64,000 nt of DNA from Janthinobacterium sp. LM6 (GCF_002002885.1 NZ_CP019510.1:6014001-6078000), one strand, 5' to 3'; counted from the first letter of the stretch, positions 27,526 to 38,567 are shown. A program made the numbers and translations. The notes: generated by a model from the sequence alone, not told the origin.

Positions 27526-27762
27526 TTAGCGCGCGTCTTCCGCTTCCTCGGCGTCGCGCTGCCGCTTGTATTCCAGCAAGGTGGCAATCCCCAGATAGAT
27601 CAGCAGCAGGCACACGGAATCGCGTGCATCGCTCCAGCCCAGCGTGCCATGACGCATCCAATGCAGCGCATTCAACACGATCATCATGCCCAGGATCAAC
27701 CATCCACTGCGGCGCAGGGCGCGGCCCGGCAAGCTTGCCTTGAAAGAGGTACTTGAAAACAT
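27526..27762 (-). CDS. Small hypothetical membrane protein
   Basis: A 78-residue protein with two hydrophobic stretches (about 20-34 and 48-62) and a charged C-terminus (KRQRDAEEAEDAR). AAGGGAA lies 3-4 bases upstream of the start. No family is recognised. Convergent with the YkgJ gene and divergent from the DeoR regulator. Confidence 0.6.
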   Translation of the reverse strand: MFSSTSFKASLPGRALRRSGWLILGMMIVLNALHWMRHGTLGWSDARDSVCLLLIYLGIATLLEYKRQRDAEEAEDAR

Positions 27763-27857
27763 GGCTTCCCTTATTTCATTCCATTTTTTACAACACTAAC
27801 AGAATTTATATCTTTTCGGCAATATCTGACGGAAACCTGCGTACACTTGACTCGCTT

Positions 27858-27896
27858 TGCACGTTTGCGTATATTCATGCGCATTCCTGCACGTTT
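27858..27896. promoter_or_regulatory. Candidate DeoR-type operator (direct repeats)
   Basis: TGCACGTTT occurs at 27858-27866 and again at 27888-27896, exactly 30 bases apart, in the leader of the DeoR gene. Between them is a TGCG-N10-CGCA inverted repeat. DeoR-family regulators often bind repeated short sites. Confidence 0.4.
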
Positions 27897-27908
27897 TAGA
27901 AAAAACCC

Positions 27909-28679
27909 ATGTCCGCCACCCTGCTCCTCAAACAACGCCACGCGCTGATCCAGCAACAATTGCACGCCGATGGCAGGGTGCTGGCGCTGGATCTGGCGCG
28001 CCAGCTTGACGTGTCCGAAGATACGATACGGCGCGACCTGCGCGAGATGGCGGCGGCCGGCCTGTGCCAGCGCGTGTATGGCGGCGCCCTGCCGCTGGCG
28101 CCGGATGGCGGCACCTTGAGCCAGCGCAAGCAGGAAGCGCCGGAACGCAAGGCGCGTCTGGCGCAGGCCGCCGTCTCCCTCGTGCGCGCGGGTCAGGTGC
28201 TGTTTTTCGATGCGGGTTCAACCAACCTCGCCATCGCCAGCACCTTGCCAGAGTTAGCGCTCACTGTCATCACCAATGCGCCAGCCATTGCCATGGCGCT
28301 GATGGAACGCCCGGAAATCGAGCTGATCATGGCTGGCGGCAGGGTCGACCGGCGCGCCGGCGCCAGCCTGGGCCCGCAGGCCTTGCGCACGGTCGAGCGC
28401 ATGCATCCCGACCTGTGCTTCCTCGGCGCCTGCGGCGCCGATGCGGACGCGGGCGTGACGGCGTTCAACTACGACGAGGCCGAGTTCAAGCGCAGCATCG
28501 CCGGCGCCAGCAAGGCCGTGGTCGTGGCCGTCACCAGCGACAAGCTGGGTACCGCCGCGCCCTTTGGCGTGCTGGCCACCGGCTTGCTGCAGCACCTGGT
28601 GCTGGAAGCCGATGCCGACGCTGCCCACCTGGCCGCCTTTGAACGGCTGGGCGTGCAAGTATTGCGCGCCCGCGCCTGA
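27909..28679 (+). CDS. DeoR/GlpR-family transcriptional regulator
   Basis: A 256-residue regulator. The N-terminal winged helix (about residues 6-60) has RQLDVSEDTIRRDLREM. The C-terminal DeoRC sugar-phosphate sensor domain begins near 78 and includes FFDAGSTNLAIA, MAGGRVDRRAGASLG and the ligand-loop signature. The stop codon overlaps the start of the MFS gene by one base (TGATG), so the two are translationally coupled and the regulator probably controls the transporter. Ligand class is sugar phosphate by family; the exact one is unknown. Confidence 0.9.
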   Translation: MSATLLLKQRHALIQQQLHADGRVLALDLARQLDVSEDTIRRDLREMAAAGLCQRVYGGALPLAPDGGTLSQRKQEAPERKARLAQAAVSLVRAGQVLFFDAGSTNLAIASTLPELALTVITNAPAIAMALMERPEIELIMAGGRVDRRAGASLGPQALRTVERMHPDLCFLGACGADADAGVTAFNYDEAEFKRSIAGASKAVVVAVTSDKLGTAAPFGVLATGLLQHLVLEADADAAHLAAFERLGVQVLRARA

Positions 28680-29860
28680 TGTTATCCACCCGACCTTTGA
28701 AAAGTTCCCCCATGCATCTCACCGGCACCCTGCAACAACGCGCCACGCGCCTGGTCTTCTTCGCCGCCGGCCTCGGCATGGCCGCCTGGGCCCCGCTGGT
28801 CCCCTACGCCAAATCGCGCCTGGGCCTCGATGAAGCCACCCTCGGCATTTTGCTGCTGTGCCTGGGCGCCGGCTCGCTGTGCGCGATGCCGTTTACGGGC
28901 ATGCTCACGGCACGCTTCGGCTGCCGCAAGGTCATCTGCGGCGCCGGCCTGCTCCTGACCGCCATCCTGCCCGGCTTGGCGCTGGCCGCCACGCCGCTGC
29001 AGCTGGGCCTGGTGCTGCTGGTGTTCGGCGCGGCCATGGGCACGTTTGACGTGGCCATCAACATCCAGGCCGTGATCATCGAAAAGGCCAACGGCGGCGC
29101 CATGATGTCGGGCTTTCATGCGCTGTTCAGCGTGGGCGGCTTTGCCGGCGCGGCTTGCATGGCCTTGCTGCTGTGGCTGGGCCTGACGCCGGCCTGGTCG
29201 TGCGTGGTGGTAATGCTGCTGCTGTGCGGCGTGCTGGGTGCGGCGCAAGGCCATCTGTTGCCGACCGCCTCCGCCTCCGGCGAAAAGACGCCGCTGTTCG
29301 TCATGCCGCATGGCGCCGTCATTTTCATTGGCCTGTTGTGCTTTATCGTCTTCCTGGCCGAAGGCGCCATCCTCGACTGGAGCGCCCTGTTCCTCACCAC
29401 CACGCGCGGCGTGGAAGAAGCCAAGGGCGGCCTCGGCTACGCCGCCTTCGCCATCGCCATGACGGTGGGCCGCTTCACCGGCGACAAGGTAGTCAGCCGC
29501 TTTGGCGGAAAGCGTGTGCTCACTTTTGGCGGATTGTGCGCGGCGGCAGGCTTCTTCCTGGCCGTGCTGGCACCGCATGCCAGTCTGGCCATGCTTGGCT
29601 TCGTGCTGATCGGCCTGGGCGCGGCGAATATCGTGCCCATCCTGTTCACGGCGGCAGGCAACCAGCATGCCATGCCGGCCAGCCTGGCGGTGGCGGCCAT
29701 CACCACCATCGGCTACGCGGGCATCCTGGCCGGCCCGGCCGTGATTGGCTTTGTCGCCCACGCCACCAGCCTGAATATCGCCTTCGCCATGCTGGGCGCC
29801 GCCCTGCTGCTGGTGGCGGCCAGCGCGCGCCTGGTGGCGCCGGCAAAACAAGTATCCTGA
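28679..29860 (+). CDS. MFS transporter (YbjJ/FucP-like)
   Basis: A 393-residue major-facilitator protein with about 12 hydrophobic helices. The N-terminal half has MPFTGMLTARFGCRKV, the loop 2-3 signature, and the middle has EGAILDWSALFL near 230, a feature of YbjJ-type transporters. A second start lies 11 codons downstream (28712), but the first overlaps the DeoR stop by one base and is kept. The substrate is probably a sugar or related compound, judged from the coupled DeoR regulator. Confidence 0.85.
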   Translation: MLSTRPLKSSPMHLTGTLQQRATRLVFFAAGLGMAAWAPLVPYAKSRLGLDEATLGILLLCLGAGSLCAMPFTGMLTARFGCRKVICGAGLLLTAILPGLALAATPLQLGLVLLVFGAAMGTFDVAINIQAVIIEKANGGAMMSGFHALFSVGGFAGAACMALLLWLGLTPAWSCVVVMLLLCGVLGAAQGHLLPTASASGEKTPLFVMPHGAVIFIGLLCFIVFLAEGAILDWSALFLTTTRGVEEAKGGLGYAAFAIAMTVGRFTGDKVVSRFGGKRVLTFGGLCAAAGFFLAVLAPHASLAMLGFVLIGLGAANIVPILFTAAGNQHAMPASLAVAAITTIGYAGILAGPAVIGFVAHATSLNIAFAMLGAALLLVAASARLVAPAKQVS

Positions 29861-30015
29861 TCCCTCCCCTGCCTGGCGGACGGCGCTAAAAAAGCGCCGC
29901 CCAACTGCGCCCAAATAAGGTTCGCGGGCCTGCGGCATGGTAAGCTTCGACCCCGCGCACATTGCCGGCGCCACGCGGTCACCCCATCCTGTCACTTATA
30001 CCCGTTTATACATCT

Positions 30016-30861
30016 ATGGATCTCATTCTTGCGTTAAAAGCCATCATCATGGGGCTGGTCGAAGGTTTTACCGAATTCTTGCCGATTTCGTCCACGGGAC
30101 ATCTGATCCTGGCCGGCAGCCTGCTCGACTTTACCAAGGATGTCTCGAAAGAAGTCATGGATGTCTTCGAGATCGCCATCCAGGCCGGCGCCATCCTGGC
30201 CGTGTGCTGGGAATACCGCCAGCGCATCGGCAGCGTGCTGTCCACCTTCGGCACCGAAGTCAAGTCGCGCAAATTCGTGCTGAACGTGGCCATCGCCTTC
30301 ATTCCGCTGGCCGTCATCGGCCTGGCCATCGGCAAGATGATCAAGCATGCGCTGTTCAAGCCAGTACCGGTTGCCATGGCCTTCATCATCGGCGGCATCA
30401 TCATCTTGCTGGTGGAGCGCCGCGCGCGCATCAACCCCGTCACCGTGCGCGTCAACTCGGTCGATGAAATGACGCCGTTCGACGCCCTGAAAGTGGGCTG
30501 CGCGCAGGCATTTGCGCTGATCCCCGGCACCAGCCGTTCCGGCTCGACCATCATCGGCGGCATGCTGCTGGGCCTGTCGCGCAAGACAGCCACCGAATTC
30601 TCGTTCTTCCTGGCCATCCCGACCTTGTTCGCGGCCACCTTCTACTCGCTGTACAAAGCGCGCGACATCCTGTCGGCCACCGACGTGCCCCTGTTTGGCC
30701 TGGGTACCGTGGCCGCCTTCATTTCCGCCTTCCTGTGCGTGCGCTGGCTGCTGCGCTATATCAGCTCGCACGACTTCACGTTTTTTGCCTGGTACCGCAT
30801 TGTGTTCGGCTTGCTGGTGTTGGCCAGCGCCCACTACGGCTGGGTTGTTTGGGCAGAATAA
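30016..30861 (+). CDS. uppP: Undecaprenyl-diphosphatase
   Basis: A 281-residue integral membrane phosphatase (BacA family) that recycles undecaprenyl diphosphate to the monophosphate carrier for peptidoglycan and polysaccharide synthesis. Signature 1 is [15 protein letters not shown] at 16-30, and signature 2 is [10 protein letters not shown] near 172. The frame extends to 29962, but the family N-terminus begins at 30016. The ribosome-binding site is weak. recQ starts 6 bases downstream. Confidence 0.95.
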   Translation: MDLILALKAIIMGLVEGFTEFLPISSTGHLILAGSLLDFTKDVSKEVMDVFEIAIQAGAILAVCWEYRQRIGSVLSTFGTEVKSRKFVLNVAIAFIPLAVIGLAIGKMIKHALFKPVPVAMAFIIGGIIILLVERRARINPVTVRVNSVDEMTPFDALKVGCAQAFALIPGTSRSGSTIIGGMLLGLSRKTATEFSFFLAIPTLFAATFYSLYKARDILSATDVPLFGLGTVAAFISAFLCVRWLLRYISSHDFTFFAWYRIVFGLLVLASAHYGWVVWAE

Positions 30862-30867
30862 GGCACT

Positions 30868-32690
<1,823 letters not shown>

Positions 32691-32691
<1 letters not shown>

Positions 32692-33185
32692 TGCAAGATT
32701 TGATGGAAGCACTCTCGTCCGACCTGATCTATCAGGCCGTGAAAATTCTCGGCGCCCAGCCCGACGCCGAAGACGCGGTGGAAGCGCAAGTACGGTTACT
32801 GGTGCAGGACGATCTCACCGTGCGCCGCCTGACCGACGTGGTGCCGGAAGCCTTCGGCCTGGTGCTGGCGTCGCACCTGCCCGGCGCCGAAAACATGACC
32901 CTGCCCCATACCTTCTGCGCCCAGGACGAGGACGGCGAATGGGTGGAGTTTCCCCTGCGCCGCGAGCCGATCTTTGTCGTCGCTGCGGACATCGCCCAGC
33001 ATACCTTCCACAACGGCCCGCGCGCCCTGATAAAAAATCTCGCCGACCGCAGCTCCCTGCTGTCGGCCATCAACAAGGCCCTGAACGCGGGCGGCTCGCT
33101 CGATGGCACGACCCTGGGCCCGCCATCCTTCTTTGGCCTGCCCGCCGCCCTGTACCAGCCGGCGGCATCGCCCGATACGCCCTGA
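32691..33185 (+). CDS. Hypothetical protein coupled to recQ
   Basis: A 164-residue soluble protein with no recognised domain, signal or membrane helix. Its ATG overlaps the recQ stop by one base (TGATG), which sets the start and indicates translational coupling. The sequence is acidic in the first half. The end is Pro/Gly-rich (GPPSFFGLPAALYQPAASPD). A longer in-frame start inside recQ is rejected. Function cannot be inferred beyond co-expression with the helicase. Confidence 0.75.
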
Positions 33186-33229
33186 CCACTTCACCTTGCC
33201 TCTGCCCTTGATAACGGAATGCTGCCGCG

Positions 33230-34207
33230 ATGGAAACCAAATGGCTGGAAGACTTCATCTCGCTCGCTGAAACGCATAACTTCAGCCGTTCCGCAGCCCT
33301 GCGCCACGTCACTCAGCCAGCATTCTCGCGGCGCATCCAGTCGCTGGAAAACTGGCTCGGCATCGACCTGGTCGACCGCACCTCGTATCCCACGCGCCTG
33401 ACGCCGGCCGGCGCCGTGTTTTACGAGCAGGCGCTGGAAATGCTGGGGCAGATCAACGGCGTGCGCGCCCTGTTGCGCGGCAAGCGGGCGGCCACGCAGA
33501 CGAGCGTCGATTTCGCCGTGCCGCACACCTTGTCGCTGACCTTCATGCCGAAATGGCTGACGGCCCTGGAAGAAGGCTTTGCGCCGATCAACAGCCGTCT
33601 GATGGCCCTGAACGTGCACGACGCCGTGCTGCAGCTGGTCGATGGCGGCTGCGACCTGCTGCTGTGCTATCACCATCCGCGCCAGCCGGTGCAGCTGGAC
33701 CCGGGCCGCTACGACATGCTGGTGATGGGCCGCGAAACCCTGCGCGCCTATGCGCGCTGCGGCCAGGACAAGGTGCCGGACTTCGTCCTGCCCGGCAGCG
33801 CCAAGGAGCCGCTGCCCTTCCTCTCCTACACCAGCAACGCCTACCTGGGACGCATGGTGGAACTGCTGGTGGCCGACGCCAAGGCGCCGCTGTTCCTGGA
33901 AACCTGCTACGAAACGGACATGGCCGAAGGATTGAAGATGATGGCGCTGGAAGGCCGCGGCATCGCCTTCCTGCCCGAATCGGCCGTCATGCGCGACGTC
34001 AAATACAAACACCTGGCGCGCGCCGACGGCGGCGCGCCAGGCTGGGAAATCGAGCTGGAAATCCGTTTGTACCGCGAACGGCCATCGAGCCTGCGTCCCG
34101 GCAAGCAGATCGTCGAAAGCCTGTGGCAATACCTGGTGCAGTCGCAGGATGGCAAGGCGCGCATGGGCAAGCGCCGCAAACGCGCCACCGAGGCCCCCCA
34201 GTCCTGA
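33230..34207 (+). CDS. LysR-family transcriptional regulator (HypT-like)
   Basis: A 325-residue LysR regulator opening with METKWLEDFISLAETHNFSR, the beginning typical of the HypT/YjiE (QseD) subgroup, whose E. coli member responds to hypochlorite. The helix-turn-helix lies at about 16-60. The C-terminus carries a basic tail (GKARMGKRRKRATEAP). It precedes gdhA by 162 bases in the same direction; whether it regulates gdhA is unknown. Confidence 0.85.
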   Translation: METKWLEDFISLAETHNFSRSAALRHVTQPAFSRRIQSLENWLGIDLVDRTSYPTRLTPAGAVFYEQALEMLGQINGVRALLRGKRAATQTSVDFAVPHTLSLTFMPKWLTALEEGFAPINSRLMALNVHDAVLQLVDGGCDLLLCYHHPRQPVQLDPGRYDMLVMGRETLRAYARCGQDKVPDFVLPGSAKEPLPFLSYTSNAYLGRMVELLVADAKAPLFLETCYETDMAEGLKMMALEGRGIAFLPESAVMRDVKYKHLARADGGAPGWEIELEIRLYRERPSSLRPGKQIVESLWQYLVQSQDGKARMGKRRKRATEAPQS

Positions 34208-34369
34208 CTGGCAATCCTGGCAACACAACTATGCAATAAATGCATAACCGGATGCGCACAAAGCATTGGCCGGGGCATGAGGCTATCGCCTACGATGCGG
34301 TTCCGCTGCGCGCAGCTGCATCTCGGCTGTGCCTCTAACGTATTCGTATTGTCCAGGAGCTTATCAAGC

Positions 34370-35656
34370 ATGACCAGCAAGCACGCACTTCCTTCCTACC
34401 TGAATCCTGAAGACCTTGGCCCATGGGGCGTCTACCTCGAGCAGATCGACCGCGTTACGCCGTACCTGGGCAACCTGTCGCGCTGGGTGGAAACGCTGAA
34501 GCGTCCAAAGCGCATCCTGACGGTCGACGTGCCTATCGAGCGCGATGACGGCACCATTGCCCACTACGAAGGCTACCGCGTGCAGCACAACCTGTCGCGC
34601 GGCCCGGGCAAGGGCGGCGTGCGCTTCCACCAGGACGTGACCCTGTCGGAAGTAATGGCCCTGTCGGCCTGGATGACGGTCAAGAATGCCGCGGTCAACG
34701 TGCCATACGGCGGCGCCAAGGGCGGTATCCGTGTCGATCCGAAGACCCTGTCGCGCAACGAACTGCAACGCCTGACCCGCCGCTACACGAGCGAGATCAG
34801 CATGATCATCGGACCGAACAAGGATATCCCGGCGCCGGACGTCAACACGAATGAGCAAGTCATGGCGTGGATGATGGACAGCTACGCCATGATCGGCGGC
34901 AATATGTCGACCGGCGTGGTGACGGGCAAACCAATCTCGCTGGGCGGCAGCCTGGGCCGCCGCGATGCGACGGGCCGCGGCGTGTTCGTCGTCGGTTGCG
35001 ATGCGGCCGCCAAGGTCGGCATGTCGCTCGAAGGCGCGAAAGTCATCGTGCAAGGTTTCGGCAACGTGGGCGGCGTCGCTGCACGCATGTTCGCTGAAGC
35101 CGGCTCGAAAGTCGTGGCGGTGCAAGACCACAAGACCACCGTCGTGCACGCCGGCGGCTTGAACATCCCGCAGTTGCTGGCACACGTGGCCGAAGTGGGC
35201 AGCGTCGAAGGCTTCCCGGGCGCCGAGGCATTCGTGCCACGCGAAGATTTCTGGGGCATCGATTGCGACATCCTGATCCCGGCCGCGCTGGAACAGCAGA
35301 TCACGGCCGAACGCGCACAAGTCATCCGCGCCAAGATCATTCTGGAAGGCGCCAACGGACCGACCCTGCCGGCAGCGGACGACATCCTGACCGACCGCGG
35401 CGTCTTGATCGTGCCGGACGTGCTGGCCAACGCCGGCGGCGTGACCGTCAGCTACTTCGAGTGGGCGCAGAACTTCTCGAGCTTCTTCTGGACGGAAGAA
35501 GAGATCAACAGCCGCCTGACCCGCATCATGCGCGAAGCGTTCGACGCCGTATGGCAAGTGTCGCAAGAGAAGAAAGTGTCGATGCGTACCGCGACCTTCA
35601 TCCTGGCATGTACGCGCGTCCTGCAAGCTCGCGAAGTGCGCGGCCTGTATCCATAA
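34370..35656 (+). CDS. gdhA: Glutamate dehydrogenase
   Basis: A 428-residue enzyme of the Glu/Leu/Phe/Val dehydrogenase family that interconverts glutamate with 2-oxoglutarate and ammonia. The catalytic Lys117 lies in [10 protein letters not shown], preceded by [11 protein letters not shown]. The Rossmann nucleotide-binding motif is VQGFGNVGG near 217. The start at 34370 is selected by AGGAGC 11 bases upstream and by the family N-terminus; a longer frame begins at 34277. Cofactor preference cannot be read with certainty. A large palindrome and a terminator follow. Confidence 0.95.
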   Translation: MTSKHALPSYLNPEDLGPWGVYLEQIDRVTPYLGNLSRWVETLKRPKRILTVDVPIERDDGTIAHYEGYRVQHNLSRGPGKGGVRFHQDVTLSEVMALSAWMTVKNAAVNVPYGGAKGGIRVDPKTLSRNELQRLTRRYTSEISMIIGPNKDIPAPDVNTNEQVMAWMMDSYAMIGGNMSTGVVTGKPISLGGSLGRRDATGRGVFVVGCDAAAKVGMSLEGAKVIVQGFGNVGGVAARMFAEAGSKVVAVQDHKTTVVHAGGLNIPQLLAHVAEVGSVEGFPGAEAFVPREDFWGIDCDILIPAALEQQITAERAQVIRAKIILEGANGPTLPAADDILTDRGVLIVPDVLANAGGVTVSYFEWAQNFSSFFWTEEEINSRLTRIMREAFDAVWQVSQEKKVSMRTATFILACTRVLQAREVRGLYP

Positions 35657-35756
35657 TGGCTGCCTGAAAAAAGCCCATGGCGTTGTTGCTTCGCCTCGCC
35701 GTACTTGCGTACTGTCTTCGGCTTTGCGCCTAGCCCTGGGCATTTTTCAGGCGCCA
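35657..35756. repeat. 100-bp palindromic element downstream of gdhA
   Basis: Arms of about 24 bases (35657-35681 and 35733-35756) are inverted repeats of each other with few mismatches. They enclose a 51-base centre that contains a GTAC-TTGC-GTAC hairpin. The left arm starts directly after the gdhA stop codon. It resembles a mobile intergenic repeat unit more than a simple terminator. Confidence 0.6.
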
Positions 35757-35778
35757 TTGGGTTGTTGGCGCTCTAAAG

Positions 35779-35815
35779 AAAAATCCCGCCATACTGTTAT
35801 GTGAGCGGGATTTTT
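35779..35815. terminator. Bidirectional terminator between gdhA and galE
   Basis: AAAAATCCCGC and its exact complement form an 11-bp stem around a 15-base loop, with T-runs readable in both directions. It separates two convergent genes. Confidence 0.9.
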
Positions 35816-35835
35816 TTGTGCGTGCCGGCTTTGCT

Positions 35836-36855
35836 TCAGGCTGAATAGCCTTGCGGGTTCTGGTGCTGCCAGCGCCAGTGGTCGCGGCACATGTCGTTGA
35901 TGTTTTTCTGTGCTTGCCAGCCAAGCAACTCCTTCGCCTTGTCGGCCGAAGCGTAGCAGCTGGCGATGTCGCCCGGGCGGCGCGGCACGATGTCGTACGG
36001 TACCTGGCGGCCGCTGGCGGCCTCGAAGGCACGCACGGTGTCGAGCACGCTGTAGCCATGGCCCGTGCCCAGGTTGACGGTAAAGCCGCCCTCGGTGGCA
36101 AACAGGCGGTTCAACGCGGCCACGTGGCCCAGCGCCAGGTCGACCACGTGGATGTAGTCGCGCACGCCCGTGCCGTCGGGCGTGGCGTAATCGTTGCCGA
36201 AGACGGCCAGGCGTTCGCGGCGGCCCACGGCCACCTGGGCGATGAACGGCATCAGGTTGTTCGGGATGCCGGCCGGATCTTCACCGATCAAGCCGCTGGC
36301 ATGCGCACCTACCGGATTGAAGTAGCGCAACACGCCAACTTGCCACTGTGCATCGGCATGCACGAGATCGGCCAGGATCTGCTCGACCATCAGCTTCGAG
36401 CGGCCGTAGGGATTGGTCACGGACAGGCGCGACGTTTCCAGAATCGGCAAGGCCTCCGGGTCGCCATACACGGTGGCCGACGAGCTGAACACAAAACGCT
36501 TCACGTTCGCCGCCGCCAGCACTTCCAGCAAGGCCACGGTGCCCGTGACATTGTTGTCCATATACATCAGCGGCTGCGCCACGGATTCGCCCACAGCCTT
36601 CAAGCCCGCGAAATGGATCACGGCATCGATGGCATGCTCGCGCAAGACGGCGGCCATGGCCGCGCGGTCGCGCACGTCCGCTACATAGAAGGGCATGCTT
36701 TTGCCGGAAATGCGCTCCACGCGCGCCATCGCTTCGCGCGCGCTATTGCACAGATTATCCACCGCGACGACTTCAAAGCCGGCAGCCAGCAATTCGACAC
36801 AGGTATGCGAACCGATGAAACCGGATGCGCCGGTCACGAGTATTTTCTTGGACAT
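35836..36855 (-). CDS. galE: UDP-glucose 4-epimerase
   Basis: A 339-residue short-chain dehydrogenase-fold enzyme that interconverts UDP-glucose and UDP-galactose. The NAD-binding GASGFIG is at 9-15, FSSSATVYG near 122, and the catalytic Tyr/Lys pair is in NPYGRSKL near 147. Start 36855 is the ATG that gives the normal MSKKILVTG N-terminus; a TTG 4 codons earlier is less likely. It supplies UDP-galactose for the polysaccharide genes that follow to the right, fitting the WbaP-type initiating transferase. Confidence 0.95.
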   Translation of the reverse strand: MSKKILVTGASGFIGSHTCVELLAAGFEVVAVDNLCNSAREAMARVERISGKSMPFYVADVRDRAAMAAVLREHAIDAVIHFAGLKAVGESVAQPLMYMDNNVTGTVALLEVLAAANVKRFVFSSSATVYGDPEALPILETSRLSVTNPYGRSKLMVEQILADLVHADAQWQVGVLRYFNPVGAHASGLIGEDPAGIPNNLMPFIAQVAVGRRERLAVFGNDYATPDGTGVRDYIHVVDLALGHVAALNRLFATEGGFTVNLGTGHGYSVLDTVRAFEAASGRQVPYDIVPRRPGDIASCYASADKAKELLGWQAQKNINDMCRDHWRWQHQNPQGYSA

Positions 36856-36932
36856 AATATCAATCAATGCAAAAAAGATAAGACTACCGTAATTCGCCCG
36901 CCCTGCCTAGCTAGCGCGCTAGCGTGCGCGTT

Positions 36933-36964
36933 AAAAAAGCCTGCGGCGTCGCCGCGGCAGGCTT
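36933..36964 (-). terminator. Rho-independent terminator after trmB
   Basis: AAGCCTGC and GCAGGCTT pair around an inner CGGCG/CGCCG stem. The minus strand then reads six T residues. It lies 38 bases past the trmB stop. Confidence 0.85.
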
Positions 36965-37002
36965 GTTCTCGTGCAAACGGCACAGGTAGGCAAACCGCCA
37001 GG

Positions 37003-37722
37003 TTATTTCTTGATGAACACCAGATCCCACACGCCATGGCCCAGCTTCAAGCCACGGTTTTCAAACTTGGTCAGAGGACGATACGCCGGCTGCGGCGCAT
37101 AGCCATCGGCGCTATTGTGCAACTGCGGCTCGGCGCCCAGCACTTCCAGCATTTGCACCGCGTAATCCTCCCAATCGGTGGCGCAATGCAGATAGCCGCC
37201 CGGCGCCAGGCGATCGGTCAATTGTTTGACGAACGGCGGCTGGATCAGGCGGCGCTTGTTATGGCGCGCCTTGTGCCATGGATCGGGGAAGAACACGTGG
37301 ATACCGGCCAGCGAATTGGCGGGAATCATGTGCGTGAGCACTTCCACCGCATCGTGCTGCAGCAGGCGCAGATTCGTCAGCGACTCTTCACCGATCAGCT
37401 TCAGCAGGCTGCCGACACCGGGCGTATGCACTTCGACGCCGATGAAATCCTTCTCCGGCATGGCCTTGGCGATATGCGCGGTCGTCGCGCCCATACCGAA
37501 GCCGATTTCCAGGATGACGGGCGCCTTGCGGCCGAACACCTGCTCGAAATCCAACGACTCCTTGGCGAAAGGCAACAGAAACTGCGGCCCCAGAGTCTCG
37601 AGCGCGCGCGCCTGCGCCACGGAAAGCCGTCCCGCGCGGGTCACGAAACTGCGGATGCGGTGTTCGGTCGGATCGTACATCATCGGCCGCGCCGGGCCGT
37701 TTGCTGGGGTATCAGAAGACAT
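37003..37722 (-). CDS. trmB: tRNA (guanine-N7)-methyltransferase
   Basis: A 239-residue S-adenosylmethionine-dependent enzyme that makes m7G46 in tRNAs. The SAM-binding motif is [11 protein letters not shown] near residue 70. The family signature [16 protein letters not shown] lies near 145, and LTKFENRG occurs near the C-terminus. Length is typical. Its own terminator lies downstream. Confidence 0.96.
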   Translation of the reverse strand: MSSDTPANGPARPMMYDPTEHRIRSFVTRAGRLSVAQARALETLGPQFLLPFAKESLDFEQVFGRKAPVILEIGFGMGATTAHIAKAMPEKDFIGVEVHTPGVGSLLKLIGEESLTNLRLLQHDAVEVLTHMIPANSLAGIHVFFPDPWHKARHNKRRLIQPPFVKQLTDRLAPGGYLHCATDWEDYAVQMLEVLGAEPQLHNSADGYAPQPAYRPLTKFENRGLKLGHGVWDLVFIKK

Positions 37723-37775
37723 GGGAATGGAGAAATAAGTGGCCGCGCCGCATCCAGCCAGGCGCCAGCGAAAAA

Positions 37776-37849
37776 TGGAGCGGGTGAAGGGAATCGAACC
37801 CTCGTCGTAAGCTTGGGAAGCTTCTGCTCTACCATTGAGCTACACCCGC
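37776..37849 (-). tRNA. tRNA-Gly (anticodon CCC)
   Basis: Minus-strand sequence folds into a full cloverleaf of 74 nt with encoded CCA. The acceptor stem is GCGGGTG/CACCCGC. The D-arm contains AGCTCAATGGTAGAGC, the anticodon loop is TTCCCAA between GAAGC and GCTT stems, and the T-arm has GGTTCGATTCC. The anticodon loop reads CCC. It resembles E. coli glyU. Confidence 0.95.
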
Positions 37850-38073
37850 GAAGCCTGCATTTTACGCGGGATGGCGAGGACTTGGCAAACTTGTGCGGCG
37901 CTTTCGAATTCATCAGGAATTCTCACGACAATGAACAAAAAAACCAATACGGCCGCATCGCCATGCCAGCGTTTTTGTTGATAGAGAACAACATTGAGGG
38001 TGGCCAGGCACGGTGAATGGCCTGGTATACGGCTAAAATAAAACAAATTATTGTCGTCGCGAACGGTGTGACA

Positions 38074-38102
38074 CTGACTACCAGGACAAATGTTGCTACA
38101 AT
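38074..38102 (+). promoter_or_regulatory. Candidate sigma-70 promoter of the GfcA/YjbE-like gene
   Basis: -35 CTGACT (38074-38079), 17-base spacer, -10 TACAAT (38097-38102), 48 bases before the start codon. The rest of 37850-38149 shows no gene. Confidence 0.5.
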
Positions 38103-38149
38103 CGCGTGACAGTTTAGCATTCCCGCTGTTCAACCTAAAAGGATATCCC

Positions 38150-38410
38150 ATGAAGAAAATTCTGATCGCTTCGGCAATCCTGTGCTTCGCTTCCGCACAA
38201 GCCATGGCTCAAACGACGGCACCAGTTGGCGGAGCACCTGTTCCACCAGCAGCGGCACCAGCAGCTGGCGCTACCGGCGCTGCCGCCGGCGGCACTGTTG
38301 CCGGCCTGAGCACGAGCGCCCTGATCGCAATCGGCGCAGCAGTTGCCGTTGTGGCCGGTGCAGCAAGCTCGGATTCGACCACCGCGCACACGACCCCAAC
38401 CCACCATTAA
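38150..38410 (+). CDS. Small exported Ala/Gly/Pro-rich protein, GfcA/YjbE-like in layout
   Basis: An 86-residue protein. A signal peptide spans residues 1 to about 22 (ending AQAMAQ). An Ala/Pro/Gly-rich stretch follows, then a hydrophobic Ala/Val segment (STSALIAIGAAVAVVAGAAS, about 52-71) and a Ser/Thr/His-rich tail ending HTTPTHH. This order matches the small first proteins of the E. coli gfc and yjb exopolysaccharide operons, although sequence identity is not claimed. AAGGAT lies 6 bases upstream of the start; a longer frame starts 20 codons earlier without such a signal. Its place at the edge of a polysaccharide locus supports a role in polymer secretion (inference). Confidence 0.7.
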   Translation: MKKILIASAILCFASAQAMAQTTAPVGGAPVPPAAAPAAGATGAAAGGTVAGLSTSALIAIGAAVAVVAGAASSDSTTAHTTPTHH

Positions 38411-38493
38411 TACCTGGCTGCCCAGGCAGCGACAGGTAGGTCCCCCCTGCAGCTTGACATCGAGCAAAAGGTGAAGGCCTGGTACCGCAATAG

Positions 38494-38522
38494 TTGACAT
38501 ACTAAAATATGTAAAATATGTT
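38494..38522 (+). promoter_or_regulatory. Candidate promoter between the GfcA/YjbE-like gene and dgkA
   Basis: -35 TTGACA (exact consensus, 38494-38499), 17-base spacer, -10 TATGTT (38517-38522). A transcript would start near 38529 and run straight into the terminator at 38535, giving only about 40 nt. The 309-base stretch 38411-38719 contains no gene. Confidence 0.4.
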
Positions 38523-38534
38523 AAATATTGCAAT

Positions 38535-38567
38535 AAAAGCCCTTTTCATTTGAAAACGGGCTTTTTT
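38535..38567 (+). terminator. Rho-independent terminator after the GfcA/YjbE-like gene
   Basis: AAAAGCCCTTTTC pairs with GAAAACGGGCTTTT (one bulged base) around a 3-4 base loop, and a T-run follows on the plus strand. Confidence 0.85.

Noticed and set aside
29881-29899. Hairpin CGGCGCT / AGCGCCG after the MFS gene
   Set aside because: A stable stem is present but there is no T-run, so termination is not supported.
37776-37849. tRNA-Gly as attachment site of a genomic island carrying the polysaccharide genes
   Set aside because: No integrase gene and no duplicated tRNA 3' end were seen in the window.
35851-38016. 721-codon open frame opposite galE, trmB and the tRNA gene
   Set aside because: It runs through a tRNA gene and two recognised genes on the other strand; no domain is visible.
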